A stretch of DNA of 64,000 nucleotides from Anaeramoeba flamelloides. Its lineage: Eukaryota; Metamonada; Anaeramoebidae. This document shows, in pieces, positions 24,617 through 36,081 of this stretch. The translations under genes were made by a program, and so were the position numbers. Location: NCBI GenBank assembly GCA_027625915.1, contig JANTQA010000070.1, forward strand, positions 6,143,001-6,207,000, given 5' to 3'. The notes below the pieces were generated by a model. That model did not search any database, had not been told where the DNA came from, and worked only from the letters and a program-made list of their open reading frames with translations. The stretch's first letter is position 1. Every line of letters begins with the position of its first letter.

Positions 24617-27577
24617 ACTACTACTTTCAAAATACAAATTCTCAATACTTTTGAAGAGATTTCCGAAGAACCCATCAATATTTCTTTATTTTCTGATCAT
24701 TTTGAAATATATTATAATTTAAAGAAGAAAACAAAGAAACGATATTATTCTTCTTATTCCAGGCTTTATCAACTTAATGAAAGAGGGACATATTATAGAT
24801 TCCATATTGATGAATATGAATATATAAACATTATTCCTAAATTTGAATTTTTAAAAACTTTTACTGCTTTGTGGCTAGATAACTTAAAAAGTGAAATTAA
24901 TTCACATTCCTTTTTTCAAATCAAAATGATCACTTGCCAAAATGGTGTTTTAGATGCGTTTTTATATTTGAATGAAGATAGTTTTCATTTTCTCACTTGC
25001 TGTGAAAAACTATTTTGTCAATATTTCCCAAACACTAAACCTCAAAGAATAATAAATTCAAGTAAAGCCTTACTGTGGATCAATTTAGGGAATGGTTTTG
25101 GATTAGTTGAATGCCTTTTTCAAAATGAAACTGTTGCTGAAGAATTTCGATTAGCGTTTTTGAATAATTATTCGAATTGGGTTGGTTTGTCACCGAATTC
25201 TCGTTGTTATACAACAAAGGCTAATTTGTTATTAAAAAAACATAAGAATTATGAGAAAATTAAGTCTAAAATTATAATTAATAGAAAAAGACTTGTTCTA
25301 GTTTCTATTCAATCAAAAACCACCCCATCATCACCACCACCAAAATCTTTGATGAAATCATCAAAATATTCAAAATCATTGCAATTTCTAAAATTCAATA
25401 ATATGTATAATAAGAATAATCATTCGATCGTAATTGAAAGATTTGAAAAGGAAAAAATAAAGTTTTTGGTTCCAAATCCTAACTCAACAAAAATTACAAT
25501 TCAATTTTTACACTCAACAAAAATAATTGAATTTAATTCAATCAACCAAAGGAAAAAATTTTCAAAAATATTAAAACAAATAAAATTTTTAGGGAAAATA
25601 AAACAAACGCCATACAATATTAAAAAAAAAAATGGGGTGTTTTCCTTTAATTTTAAAATTTATTTTGTAAATTCAAATACTTTAAAAAGGGATGGTAAAG
25701 GTGGGATAATGAGGTTATTTGAAAGTGTGTTAGTCATACAAAACTACCGATTTAAAAAAATTGAATTAAATATCAATGAAATTGAATTAAAATCATGTAT
25801 TATAAATCCAAATTTAATTAGAATAAAAATATCCAAACAAAAAGAGTCAAATATTAAGAAAAACCAAATTCAAAAGAATTTTAAAAACAAAAAAAAAAAA
25901 AATTATTTTTTCGGTTTTTTAAATCCAAGACATAGACAATTTTTTATCATGAAATTTATTTATTTTCAGCAAAAAGTTATGAAAACTAATAATTATCATT
26001 CATTGATTGAATTCCCATTATTCATTTTACCAATAATGAATAAGAAAAAAAATTCCAATTATGATTATCATGATATGAATAATGGGCACAATAATGTGAA
26101 TATTAATTTAAATAACTCAAGAAATGAAAAAGAGCCAGCGGTTTTCCAGGTGATGGGGAATCATTTACAAATCATAAAACCTAATTTTACCATAACTATG
26201 CCCTATTATAGCTTGCGTTGTAAATGCTCCAAACAGGATCAAAAAAAATGCAAAATTTATCGGGGAAATGAATTAATTTATGTTCTTAAATTTACTGATA
26301 GTAAATTAAATTTAGAATGGATAAAAATGTTAAGTTTTATTATTGAATATAATTCTATAAAAAATTCCTTTCTTTTTTCTTCAAAGGAAAACAATACAAA
26401 ATATGAAAACCTGAATAATGAATCGAAAGGGCGCTTGAAAAACATAATTAATAATAAAAATAATAATAAATATGTGGATAAGATCAATGAAGGTGTGGGT
26501 ATAGATCATAATTTGGATGGAGATGAAGATAACATAAAAAATGATTGCATTGTTGAAACAAATAGTGAATCGGAATCTGAATCTTTAACTGGTTCATATG
26601 GTCGAAATGCGGGTTATTATTCTTATATAAATTTACATCCTCTTTCTACAATTGGTTATGAAAAAAATAATGATCAATTAAATAATGGGAACGGCTTTGG
26701 TGAGATTCTAAAAAATACAAACAAGGACAAAAAGCATATTAAATATTTAAATAGTTATGACAGTTCGAATTATAATGGTGGTGGTGGTCGAGGTATGAGG
26801 AACGATGAAGGTGAGGATGAAGATGAAGGTGATGTTAAAAATGAAAATCAGAGTAAAATTAGTATTGACAATAATACAAACAACAATAAAGGCTTTGATG
26901 GTAAATATCAAATAAAATATTTAGATGACATGTTAAATATAATATCAAACGGCTCGTTGGAATTAACTTCAGGGGGGCTGCACTTAAAATTATTTAGGTG
27001 TCCGAATAAGCCACAAATTTATCTAGTTAAACAAATCAATGCGTGGAAAGATAAAAATAATAATAATGAAACAATTCTATATATTAGTATAGGTTACAAT
27101 GAGTATATTTATATCAAATTTGGTAGTAAAGAGCACGCTATTGATTTTATCAATTCAATTCAAAAGGCTAGAACAGATCTCATGCAAAGAAAATCAAAGT
27201 ATCTGAAAAAAAGGAAAAAAACTCTTTTGAGATATAGTAGTTGTGGTAAATTGGATAATGGTGAGGAAAAAATTAAAAAACACTCAAAAATAAACTTTCC
27301 AATTTATTATTTGAATATCAAAAATATAATCCAATCAAGAGGTAATGTTATCTTAGATCTGAAATGTAAGTCTATTGTTTTGAAAGGTATTCAAAATTCA
27401 AAGGATTTCTTATTTACAAATCTTTCATCACTTTCCATAAACATAGACCAAAATAATCCCTTGCTAATCATTTTGGAAAAAAACTTGTCTGTTTTTTATC
27501 TCCTTTTCGAAACTGTCTTGGACACGAATAAATTTATCAATGTGATAAAAGATTGGTTCAAATCCCTCAATGATTAA
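21826..27577 (+). CDS. CH-domain protein with repeated PH-like modules
   Basis: About 1880 residues from two exons (21826-22091 and 22201-27577), joined across a 109-nt GT-AG intron in phase 2. The join is supported because it completes a calponin-homology domain at about residues 38-140. Its parts are WILTFL...ISIEKLLWLCCRVVNVIQPD, then FKIRKLIDFSLRFGVP...LF across the junction, then QVLRLMYFVGKI. These match the core, the GVP turn and the last helix of transgelin/IQGAP-type CH domains. A basic, low-complexity linker follows. The rest reads as about ten consecutive modules of six or seven short beta strands ending in a helix, as in PH-like folds. They lie roughly at nt 22630-22965, 23000-23590, 23980-24390, 24620-24890, 24900-25170, 25240-25590, 25640-25975, 26000-26350, 26900-27180 and 27290-27570. 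The clearest is VFQVMGNHLQIIKPNFTITM...NELIYVLKFTDSKLNLEWIK. Two asparagine runs interrupt it. The CH domain suggests actin or microtubule binding, and PH-like modules usually bind lipids or proteins. The exact role is unknown. Confidence 0.85.
23250..23330 (+). repeat. (AAC)n run encoding polyasparagine
   Basis: Tandem AAC codons inside the second PH-like module of the CH-domain protein give about 28 consecutive Asn. The sequence on both sides continues in frame, so this is a tolerated in-frame expansion in a loop. Confidence 0.95.
24550..24613 (+). repeat. (AAT)n run encoding polyasparagine
   Basis: Second Asn run of the same protein. It is built from AAT rather than AAC codons, so it arose as an independent trinucleotide expansion. 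Confidence 0.95.
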
Positions 27578-30002
27578 GGATTTGTTTTTTTTTGTTTTAT
27601 TTTTTTGATTTTTTTATATTTCAATTATTTGATTAAAACTATTCTTTATTTTTAACATAATATTTATTAATCATAACAAATTTTAAACGTAAATAAATCA
27701 TAAATCTTTGCTTTCTTTTGAATTGAGAATTTTTCTTTTAAAAATAAAAAAATAATTTTTTTCGGTTTATTTATATATCTTTATTTATATTTCTTCAATT
27801 TAAAACCAGCTGTTTTTTTTTTTTTTAGTGTGTTTTCAATTTATTGTGATTTATTCTAATTTACTTTTATTTTGTAAACTACTATGTTTGGTAAATATTG
27901 ATTTTGAAAGTTCTCTTTAGATAAAAATAAATCTTTTGAAAATTTTCAAACAAAATGAAAAAAAAAAAATCTTTGAGATCTCAAAAAGCATTTTAATAGA
28001 ACCACTTGGGAATTAACACCAATTTATTCAAAATTTTAATTCTCATTGATTTACATTGAATATTGAGAGTCTTTCTTTGGGGCTTTTTTCTAAAAATAGT
28101 CTTCTTTTTCTTTATTAATTTTTTGAAATCATAATAAAAACTATTATGTATTTGTTTTCAAGAGAATATGAAGTAATCAGGAATTTTTTTTTCATTTTTT
28201 TTTTTTTTTTTGATTTTAAACATTTATTTTACAATATTATGGTTCTACCCTTTATGAATTCAATTAAAAAAAATATTCAAAAAGTTTTTACAAAAATGGT
28301 GGTAAAAAAATTCGTTACAAGAGCTTTTACTTTCGCTTTTGCTGTGTATTATTTTAGAATAAATCCATTGAATTTTCAAAATCTGCAAAAAAATAAAAAT
28401 AGAAGAGTTGAGTATCTAAGTATTAGTATATAATGATATTGTTTTCAATTTTATTTTTTTATTTCCTTATATTGAAATTGGTTTAAGATTAATAATATTT
28501 TTTAAAAAAAATTTTGAGAGTCAAACCTTTTTACCGAATCAATTATTCAGACACTATTTCAAAATAAAATATTTTGATTTATTCTTAACCATTCAAAATA
28601 ATTGTTAAAAAGATTTAAAAAGGTAGAAATAATTTACAAAAAATGTCAATATTCCTGTAAAAAATTTCAGTTGTATAGTTTTTTCTCTTTAATTCTTCTC
28701 GAAATTGTTTAAAATCTAAATGATATTGTTCTCGTTTATAATTTGGGTATTATTACTTTGTTCATTTAAAATAATTTTTATTCATGTGAAGTATATATGG
28801 TTTTTTACTTAATTCATTGTAAAATAAAAATGACTTATGGAATTCTTTGATTTGTATAATCAAAATTATTAAAAAATTATTTTCTCTTAGAAGAAAAAAA
28901 AAATCAATCTTTCTGTTAAAACTTTATTATTTATTAAAATATTTTTAAAAATCTTTTTTACAAATTTATTATTTGATAGTTTTTGTTTTATAGTTGTAGT
29001 CAGTATAATTATTTTTGATAAGACCCCCATTTAAATTCTAAATCTATTTTACTATCCATATTGTCTGAAAGTTTTCGTTAATTATTATACAATTAATTTA
29101 AATTATTTTTCTTATATATATATATATATATATTTCTAATTGAAAATCAATATTAGTAATTAAAATGTCTTTATTATTTAGCAAAAATGTAAGATATAAG
29201 TTTTTCAAAAAAAACAAAAAAAAAAAAAAAAAGTAACTATATTATTCACAAGTTCTTTTCAATTAACAAATTATTTTCTTCGTTTTTATGAAAAATGAAC
29301 CTTTTAAATTACCAAAATAAAAATATGTAACATCATTTATTATTTTAGATCAGTTAAAAAAACAACTTTAAATTGAAAAAATTGTAAATTTTTTAAGGTT
29401 ATTTTTGTATAATTGTACTATTATAAAAAATATTTCAAAAGATCACAAAAATATTTTTGGTTAAAAAACAAAATTTCTTATATAAAAAATATTTATAAGT
29501 GGGAATGAAACCAAAAATTGTATTTTTACATCAGGTTTTTTGTTTTCTGAATGAGACCAAATTTCTTTTTAAAATTGGTTCAAGATATCAATAAATTAAT
29601 TTTTTTATTTTTTTTTATATATATTTTACTTGAAAAAATTTCAAGGTATATGGAATTGGACTAGTAAAAAAAATCAAATTTTGGATTATTTATATCAATG
29701 AAATAATCATTTTATCTTGTTTTTTTAAACTTAATATATTATAGGTGAATATTTTTTGCTAAAACTAATAGTGCATTCATTCAATGGGTTGATGATACTT
29801 GATAAATGAACATTTTTTTCAATTTAACAAAACAATACATGGGTGACCTAATATTGTTTTATAAATTACTCAATTCTGGTGTCTTTACAGTATATCTTGT
29901 CTGAATTGAAGTAAAAAAATGAAAAATTTGTCAAAAAAATTTTATTTTTCAGAAATCAAAAATTAGGTAATTCTGAATAATTGATATGAACAAAGAACGA
30001 TT
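27578..30002. other. AT-rich intergenic stretch
   Basis: Apart from the small frame at 28239-28433, nothing convincing is seen. It includes a (TA)n run at about 29116-29134 and many homopolymers. Confidence 0.4.
28239..28433 (+). CDS. Hypothetical 64-residue protein
   Basis: The ATG at 28239 follows a T-rich leader and opens MVLPFMNSIKKNIQKVFTKM. A basic amphipathic stretch and a hydrophobic segment (TRAFTFAFAVYYF) follow. The pattern could suit a tiny membrane or mitochondrial protein, but no family is recognised and a chance frame is likely enough in this composition. Confidence 0.22.
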   Translation: MVLPFMNSIKKNIQKVFTKMVVKKFVTRAFTFAFAVYYFRINPLNFQNLQKNKNRRVEYLSISI

Positions 30003-30462
30003 CAGGGGAAAAATATCAAATTTGTTTTAATTATTAAATCTAACCGAAAATGAAAATTTCTCAAAATTATATTTTTACTTGTTTTTTACTTATAAACAAC
30101 GATCTCTGAAATTCATATTCCCAAAATTCGGTTAGTGTCTATTTTTAAAATCTTGAAGTGGATTCTATATGAATGGAAAAAGTTTTGCATTAAAAAATTG
30201 AAAAAATTGACTTTTACTAATGTTTACAATTTAATCTCAAAAATCAGCAAAATTGAACATTATAAAATTTTGATTTTATTTATTTTATTGAATTATATTT
30301 TGATTTCTGCAATAAATATCTTTTTTGGACTTGATTGTTGTTTTATAAATGAAATGAAAAGAGAATTTAAAAAATATAGGAAAATGAGAAAATTTGTTAT
30401 TATTTTACAATTCAAATCAATTTGATATTTTTTTTTTCACAATTGTAATTTTATAAATTATA
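30003..30462. mobile_element. AAATATCAAAT-family element, copy 2
   Basis: The left end reads gggaaaaatatcaaattt...ttttaattattaaat. The right end, read inward, is gtgaaaaaaaaaatatcaaa, followed by a ttgatttgaattgtaaaat-like stretch. This gives inverted termini of about 35 bp. The interior matches 3345-3805 and 41848-42290. The 96-codon plus-strand frame inside it is not convincing as a gene. Confidence 0.5.
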
Positions 30463-31490
30463 ATCTTATTTGAAAATAAAAGAAAAAGACATTGTATAAT
30501 GATATTATTAAAAAGCCTAGATTTTTTGAATATTCTTCATTTTTTATTCTTACCCAGATGTGTGCATGTATTTCACAGGGTCTGTAATTCCATTTAATTC
30601 AATAAAACTCAATTACGTATAAAATTTTTCGAAGAAATATGTTTTTTTTGCTGCTGGGGTATTAAAATTATATATTAACTAAGTTCAAAATTCTCGTTCT
30701 ACAATCAATTTTAAAAAAAAGTAAATCCTGACAAATAAATAAAATATAAATTGTATAAAAATTGAAGATCAGTGAAAACTAATCTTTTATTTTATTTTCA
30801 ATAATTAATTAAATTATATCCATTAATAAAGATTATATCAGAAAAATTATCAATTTTTATTTAATAAATAACAATATCTTGAAATTAAAATAAACAATTC
30901 TAGATATTTATAATAATTCCGATCTTAGGTTCTTAATTTAAATTATTTTTTTTATTTTAAACCTTTTAAAATAATTGAGAAAATCGTAAAATCTATTAAT
31001 ACTTTACATTTTTTTGTTTTTATAACACTCTAAAATGTTTAAATTTATAATATTATATAAATTTTGGGAATAATCAAATTAAAAGTTATTTGTTTATATT
31101 TCGATTTAATTCCATTTATGTTAAAAAAAAAATGTATTTAGTGGGTATTTAATATAATAAAATGAGAATTTCTTTTCATATTTTTTTTTTGTTGGGCAAT
31201 AATGAAAAAAAATTGATAAAAAATATCATGAATAAAGAAATTATATATTTTCAAGTTTACAAGTATTATTATTTTTTTTGTATTAGCATATTTTATTTTA
31301 ATAATTTTTTTAAAACTGAGTTGGTTTATTTCAAAATATATCTTTTTTATTCTTTCTTATTTAACAAAAGAATTCTTTTTTAAAAAATGGATATTTTTTT
31401 TTGAAATGATTTAGAAATATGTTAGATCTCAAACCTTCCCAAAAAACAAAAAAAAATGGATCAATGTTTAACAATAAAATATTTTGTTTA
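30463..31490. other. AT-rich non-coding stretch
   Basis: Only low-complexity frames are present. No gene or repeat recognised. Confidence 0.4.
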
Positions 31491-31491
31491 A

Positions 31492-31680
31492 TCATAAAAA
31501 TATAGTTAAACTGGGTCCTGGTATTGTATTCGTCATATTTTCAATTGATTTTTCAATTTCGGGATCTGGTAGATTTTTATTGGATTGACTATTAAATTTA
31601 TTTTGATGATTTTGTTGAATAATTCCACATCTCTGGTTAACTTTTCCTCCCAAATACAAAAATAATTTGAAGAATGTCAC
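31492..31680 (-). CDS. Possible C-terminal exon, unknown protein
   Basis: The minus-strand frame ends NKNLPDPEIEKSIENMTNTI, then PGPSLTIFL and a stop. Its base composition is richer than the surroundings and it has acidic and proline residues unlike the shadow frames. It probably starts at an acceptor-like AG near 31650 rather than at an ATG. Upstream exons could not be assigned. Confidence 0.25.
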   Translation of the reverse strand: MTFFKLFLYLGGKVNQRCGIIQQNHQNKFNSQSNKNLPDPEIEKSIENMTNTIPGPSLTIFL

Positions 31681-31782
31681 ACATAGTTTGATATAACAAA
31701 TTTTATGATTTTATTTCACTTTTTCAAAAGGGTTTAGAGTCATCGTAGAACAGTTTATAATTAAAGTATACTATATCTTGAA

Positions 31783-32525
31783 ATGGATGATATTAGTAAC
31801 AATGGTCCAAATGGTACCAAAGAATCTATGATAAATATTCTTGAAAAATAAATTCTACAATTTTTTAATAATGATCCTAATTAAAACTTGTAATTTTTGA
31901 AATTTTTTTTTATTAATCTTTTCGGATCTAAAAAGAGAAATCAAAAAAATAATATTTCCATCTTTAATAATCAATATTTAGAACTTTTAATAATCAATAT
32001 TTAGAACTTCATAAAGAAACTATTTTTATAATTTATTTATTTCAAGATTTATTTGATAATTTTAAATTTTAATAACTTAAAGATTAATTATTTTTGCTTC
32101 CTTTTTATTATATATTTTTATCATCGATCTGTTTTCAAGATTTTCAGAAATAATTTGTCTAAAAAATTTATAAAGTTAATTATTTATTTTTATTAATCTA
32201 TTAATTTCTTTAACAACTAATCTACTTTTCCAGATAACGTTAAAAAGGATATTTTCAACTTTATAGTCTGAATATTGATAACATAAACTGTAAATTTCTC
32301 TCAAAAAGTATATTGTTTTCTAAAATTCTTACAATTTGTGACTAAAACACAGATCTTCTACAATTAATTAATGAGGATAAGAATTGGTATCTTTTACGAA
32401 TCGCTTTTTTAGATACATTTGAACCAAGGAATCGCAATATGATTTTACATTCAATGGTAGTACAGATTAATTTCAAACTTCTCCATTGTAAACACTTCCC
32501 CCTTAAGAACAAATTGATAAAATAA
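31783..32525 (+). CDS. Possible small two-exon gene upstream of RRS1
   Basis: The better-supported part is 32353-32525, beginning after an acceptor-like cacag. It reads LLQLINEDKNWYLLRIAFLD, then TFEPRNRNMILHSMVV, then a basic end and TAA. This is a balanced, protein-like sequence without a recognised family. A compatible phase-1 first exon exists at 31783-31813 (MDDISNNGPN, then GTACC as donor), which would give about 67 residues. That joining is speculative. The intervening 540 nt are AT-rich. Confidence 0.3.
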
Positions 32526-32752
32526 AAGATTAGTCATTAGAACTTTTTCTTACATAATCAATCAGCTTGCGATTTCGTTTTTCTTTTTTTAAATATTAAC
32601 ACGTTTTGTGATCTTCTTTAATATGTACATGTTAGTTTCTTAAAGTGGAAACGATCAAGTTGATATTAAACAATCTAGATATTTATTTCATTTTTTTTAA
32701 ACATTATCTTTCTGATTTTAATTTTTAAAATTAAAACGAATTATTATTTGTA

Positions 32753-35700
32753 ATGGACGTAACTGCAATTCTTAAACGAGCGAAAAAAAAAAAAAACAGT
32801 CATCTCCCAGATAAAGCTGATACTTTAGAATATGATCTAGGAAGTATGCTTTGTATTGATGGTGATTTTTCTGTTGAAAAACAAGATGTCCAAGAAGAGT
32901 AAGCAACTTCAATTTTGTTTTACTCCTAAAAACGTACCTTAACATTCTAACCTTCCTTTCTTACCTCTTCTTTTTTTTTTTTTTTTTTTTTTTGTTTCCC
33001 TCCTTTATTTCTCCCAAAACAAAATGAAAAAACTATAGAGATTTGGAAGAGATTATTAAAAAAGCAACTCTTGAGAATACACAATTGCTTCTTAACAAGA
33101 TTTTTCATCTTGAAACATCCTCAGAAGAAGCTGGAGTATTCGTAAAACTTCCACACCCAACAACAAAACTACCACGAACGAAAAAAGTAAGCTTTTTCCA
33201 AAAGAAAATTCTTTTTTATTTTTCTTTTTTGGAAAACCCTTTAAAAAAACATATGTTTAATATAACTTAAAGATCTAATGTTTTATTCAATTACACTAAC
33301 TTGATCACTATTTCATTAATTTTATTAACTATTCTTTGAAAAACTTTATTGAAAAAATTTTGATAATCAATTACGTAATCTTTTTTAAAAAATTAAAAAA
33401 TTTTTTTTAAGACAACAACCCATTTCAATTGATAAAAATTTTTCTGATTTTGAACAATCGTAGTCATTTTAAAAAAGTGTGACACGAACTTTTTTAGAGT
33501 ATTAACCAAACTCCTTAAAACCAGTGAATTCAAAAGTTTGGAATACACACTTTGGAAACTTTATGTAAGCTCTTTTTTTAAAAATGAATGAAAGAATTAA
33601 TTTCTCTTTGGTTAATTAAAAAAAATCAGTAGAAATATTAAAAAAACAATTTTTAAATTTGATTTTATTGTATTTTCAGATTAGGTGGTGAAAACATTAA
33701 CACTTCTTTTTCTTTTTTGATTTTACAACGATCTTGATTCAAAAAATTCATTTAAATAAACTCATTGGAATTTCAAAACTCCCAACCTGTGTTAAAAGAG
33801 ATTCATTTTCTCTTTTGTTTATTCAAACCGAAAATTTGACTTTACAACAAAAAATGTGTAAAAAAAAACCAGAAGATCAATTAAAAATTGTTTTTCCATT
33901 GAATCCGAAAATATCAACCTCCTCTTCAAAAATAATACAAGATCTTCTTACTTGGCTAATATTAAAATAATTCTTACAAACTTTTTCGATTGGTTTATAA
34001 TTACTGGATATATTTCGATTAACTTAGATTCTTTTAGAGATATTTTAGGCAAATGAAAAAGGCAAAAAATTTGAAATAGTATCAATAAAACAGTTGAAAA
34101 TAATTTTCTGACTACTCTATAAACTATTTTGCCAGAAGATTTTACAAATATTTCTCACAAAATAATATCCTTTCATTTTTTATTTTGATAAGATCTAATA
34201 AACGTCTTCTCAAAAATTGTAATGTTTTGCATAAATGATTTTTAGAAATGTTATGACAGCCATTTTAAAAAAGTTGAAAAAAAAGAAAAAAAGTTTTTTA
34301 ATTCCATTCCTGAAAATAACTCTTTTTAATTGTGCTAACTGTTTAATCGATACTTTTCAAAACTTTGTTGTAACGCTTTATTAAAATGATTGTATCAATT
34401 TAGTATCAACTATTGTAAGAATAAAGCCTTCTTAAATTCAGTAACAAATTTTAATAATATCAAATTAAAATATTAAAATTGAATAAATTTATATATTTTT
34501 CAACAAAAACAAAATCAATTTTCGATTAAAAGTTTTTAAAATAATAAAGTAACTTCAAGTGGGATTTAAATCAGTCACAAGGGTTTCAAAGAAAGTCTAT
34601 ACTGTCTCTTAAAAACATTTTTTTTTTTTTTTTAAATTAACTATTTTTGACTTTTCTATTTGTTTAAATAATAAAAATCAAATTGTTGTAAAAAATGTAA
34701 CAACAATTAGCACTATATTTAACTGTTCAAAATTTTGAATAGGGTTTAATTAAAAGTAATTAAGAAAAAAATGTTTCAAAAATTGAGTTATTTTGGTTTT
34801 TATTTCCTCTGTGCTATTTTATGGAAAAATTATTGAACAAATTTTTCATATATTGAATAAATTCAATTAATTTTCCAAAGAAAAAAACTGATTAAAATAA
34901 AATACAGTTCTTTATAAAATATGTATCAAGTTGAAAAAAAAAAGAAATCAAAGTTTTTGTTGAATCTCCACTTCTCGATAAAAGCAATAATAAAATAAAA
35001 AGAAATCAAATTTTTAAATCCCCTAGTGTTTTCTGGAAGAAAATTTTAAAAATTATTACTTTCCATTTTCATAAAGAAAAATTGAATTAAAGTGTATTAT
35101 AAGTTTACTATTTACTTTTATGAAATTAAAAAAAATTTATATTTCAAAAAAAATTAAAAAATCCAAGAAAAAAAAAACAATCATTTATAAATATCGAACA
35201 CTCTTCTGGACAAAATTATAATAATAATTCTTTCTTAATTATCTGAGTCAATTTCTTATATGGAAATCAAATTTATATATATTGAACATGAAAGGAATAT
35301 TCTCTTTTATATTATTGAAAAAAACTTTGCTTGAATATTTATTTACTAAACAATATAATATTTTTTTTTTTTTTTCTCAAACTTTCTTCTAATAAAAAAG
35401 GTACCACAACCTAAAAAAGAAACAAGATGGGAAAAATTTGCCAAAGAAAGAGGCATTAGAAATAAAAAAAAATCCCGCTTAGTTTATGATGAAGAGCATG
35501 GGGATTGGAGACCAAGATACGGATCACATAAAGCCAATAATGAAATAAATCAATGGATCATTGAAAAAAAGGATCATGAGGATTTGAAGGGTTATGAAGA
35601 TCCATTTATCAAAATGAAAAATGATAAAAAAAAAAGAGTTATTCAACAACGAGCTAATCAAATTCAAAATACAATTAGAAATGAAGGTGGCAAAATTACA

Positions 35701-36081
35701 AAGTCAATGAATAAAAATATTCAAGGTATTTTAAATTCGGGACATAATAAAAAAAAATCTAAAAAACAAATTGATCAAATTCTCCAAATGACTCAACGAT
35801 CAACTGCATCTCTTGGTAAATTTGATAAAAAATTATCTGGTGAACCTGTTTTTAAGTCAAGGCAAAGACGAAAATTTCAGCCCAATATTCAACAGGATGC
35901 AGGCGTAGAAAGGAAAAGAGATTTAAATATTTTAGATAATGTTTTAACAAAAGATACATCAGACTTGAATTTAAATAAAGCTGTTAATCGTTATTTATCG
36001 ATGGGTAGAGGATCAAAGAAATTCAGAAAAAATAATGCTAGAAAAGGAAGAAAAGGTGGAAGAGGAAGAGGAAGAAAATAA
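32753..36081 (+). CDS. RRS1: Ribosome biogenesis regulatory protein RRS1
   Basis: RRS1 acts in the nucleolus in 60S subunit assembly; in yeast it helps bring the 5S RNP (with uL5 and uL18) into pre-60S particles. Exons are 32753-32898, 33039-33186 and 35401-36081, giving 324 residues. The introns (140 and 2214 nt) are phases 2 and 0. Family signatures lie in order. The N-terminal YDLGSMLCID matches FDLGNLLASD of human RRS1. ENTQLLLNKIFHL matches DNTQLLINQLWQL. LPHPTTKLPRTK ends exon 2. Exon 3 gives TRWEKFAKERGIRNKKKS and LVYDEEHGDWRPRYG, then STASLGKFDKKL and KRKFQPN-like FKSRQRRKFQPN. The C-terminus is a basic RKGRKGGRGRGRK tail, probably for nucleolar or RNA targeting. No residues are obviously missing. 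Ends in TAA. Confidence 0.96.
33187..35400 (+). other. Long second intron of RRS1
   Basis: 2214 nt between GTAAGC and the aaaaaag acceptor. It is AT-rich and no complete element was delimited. The 78-codon frame at 33734-33970 starts at TTG and has no recognised match. Confidence 0.7.
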
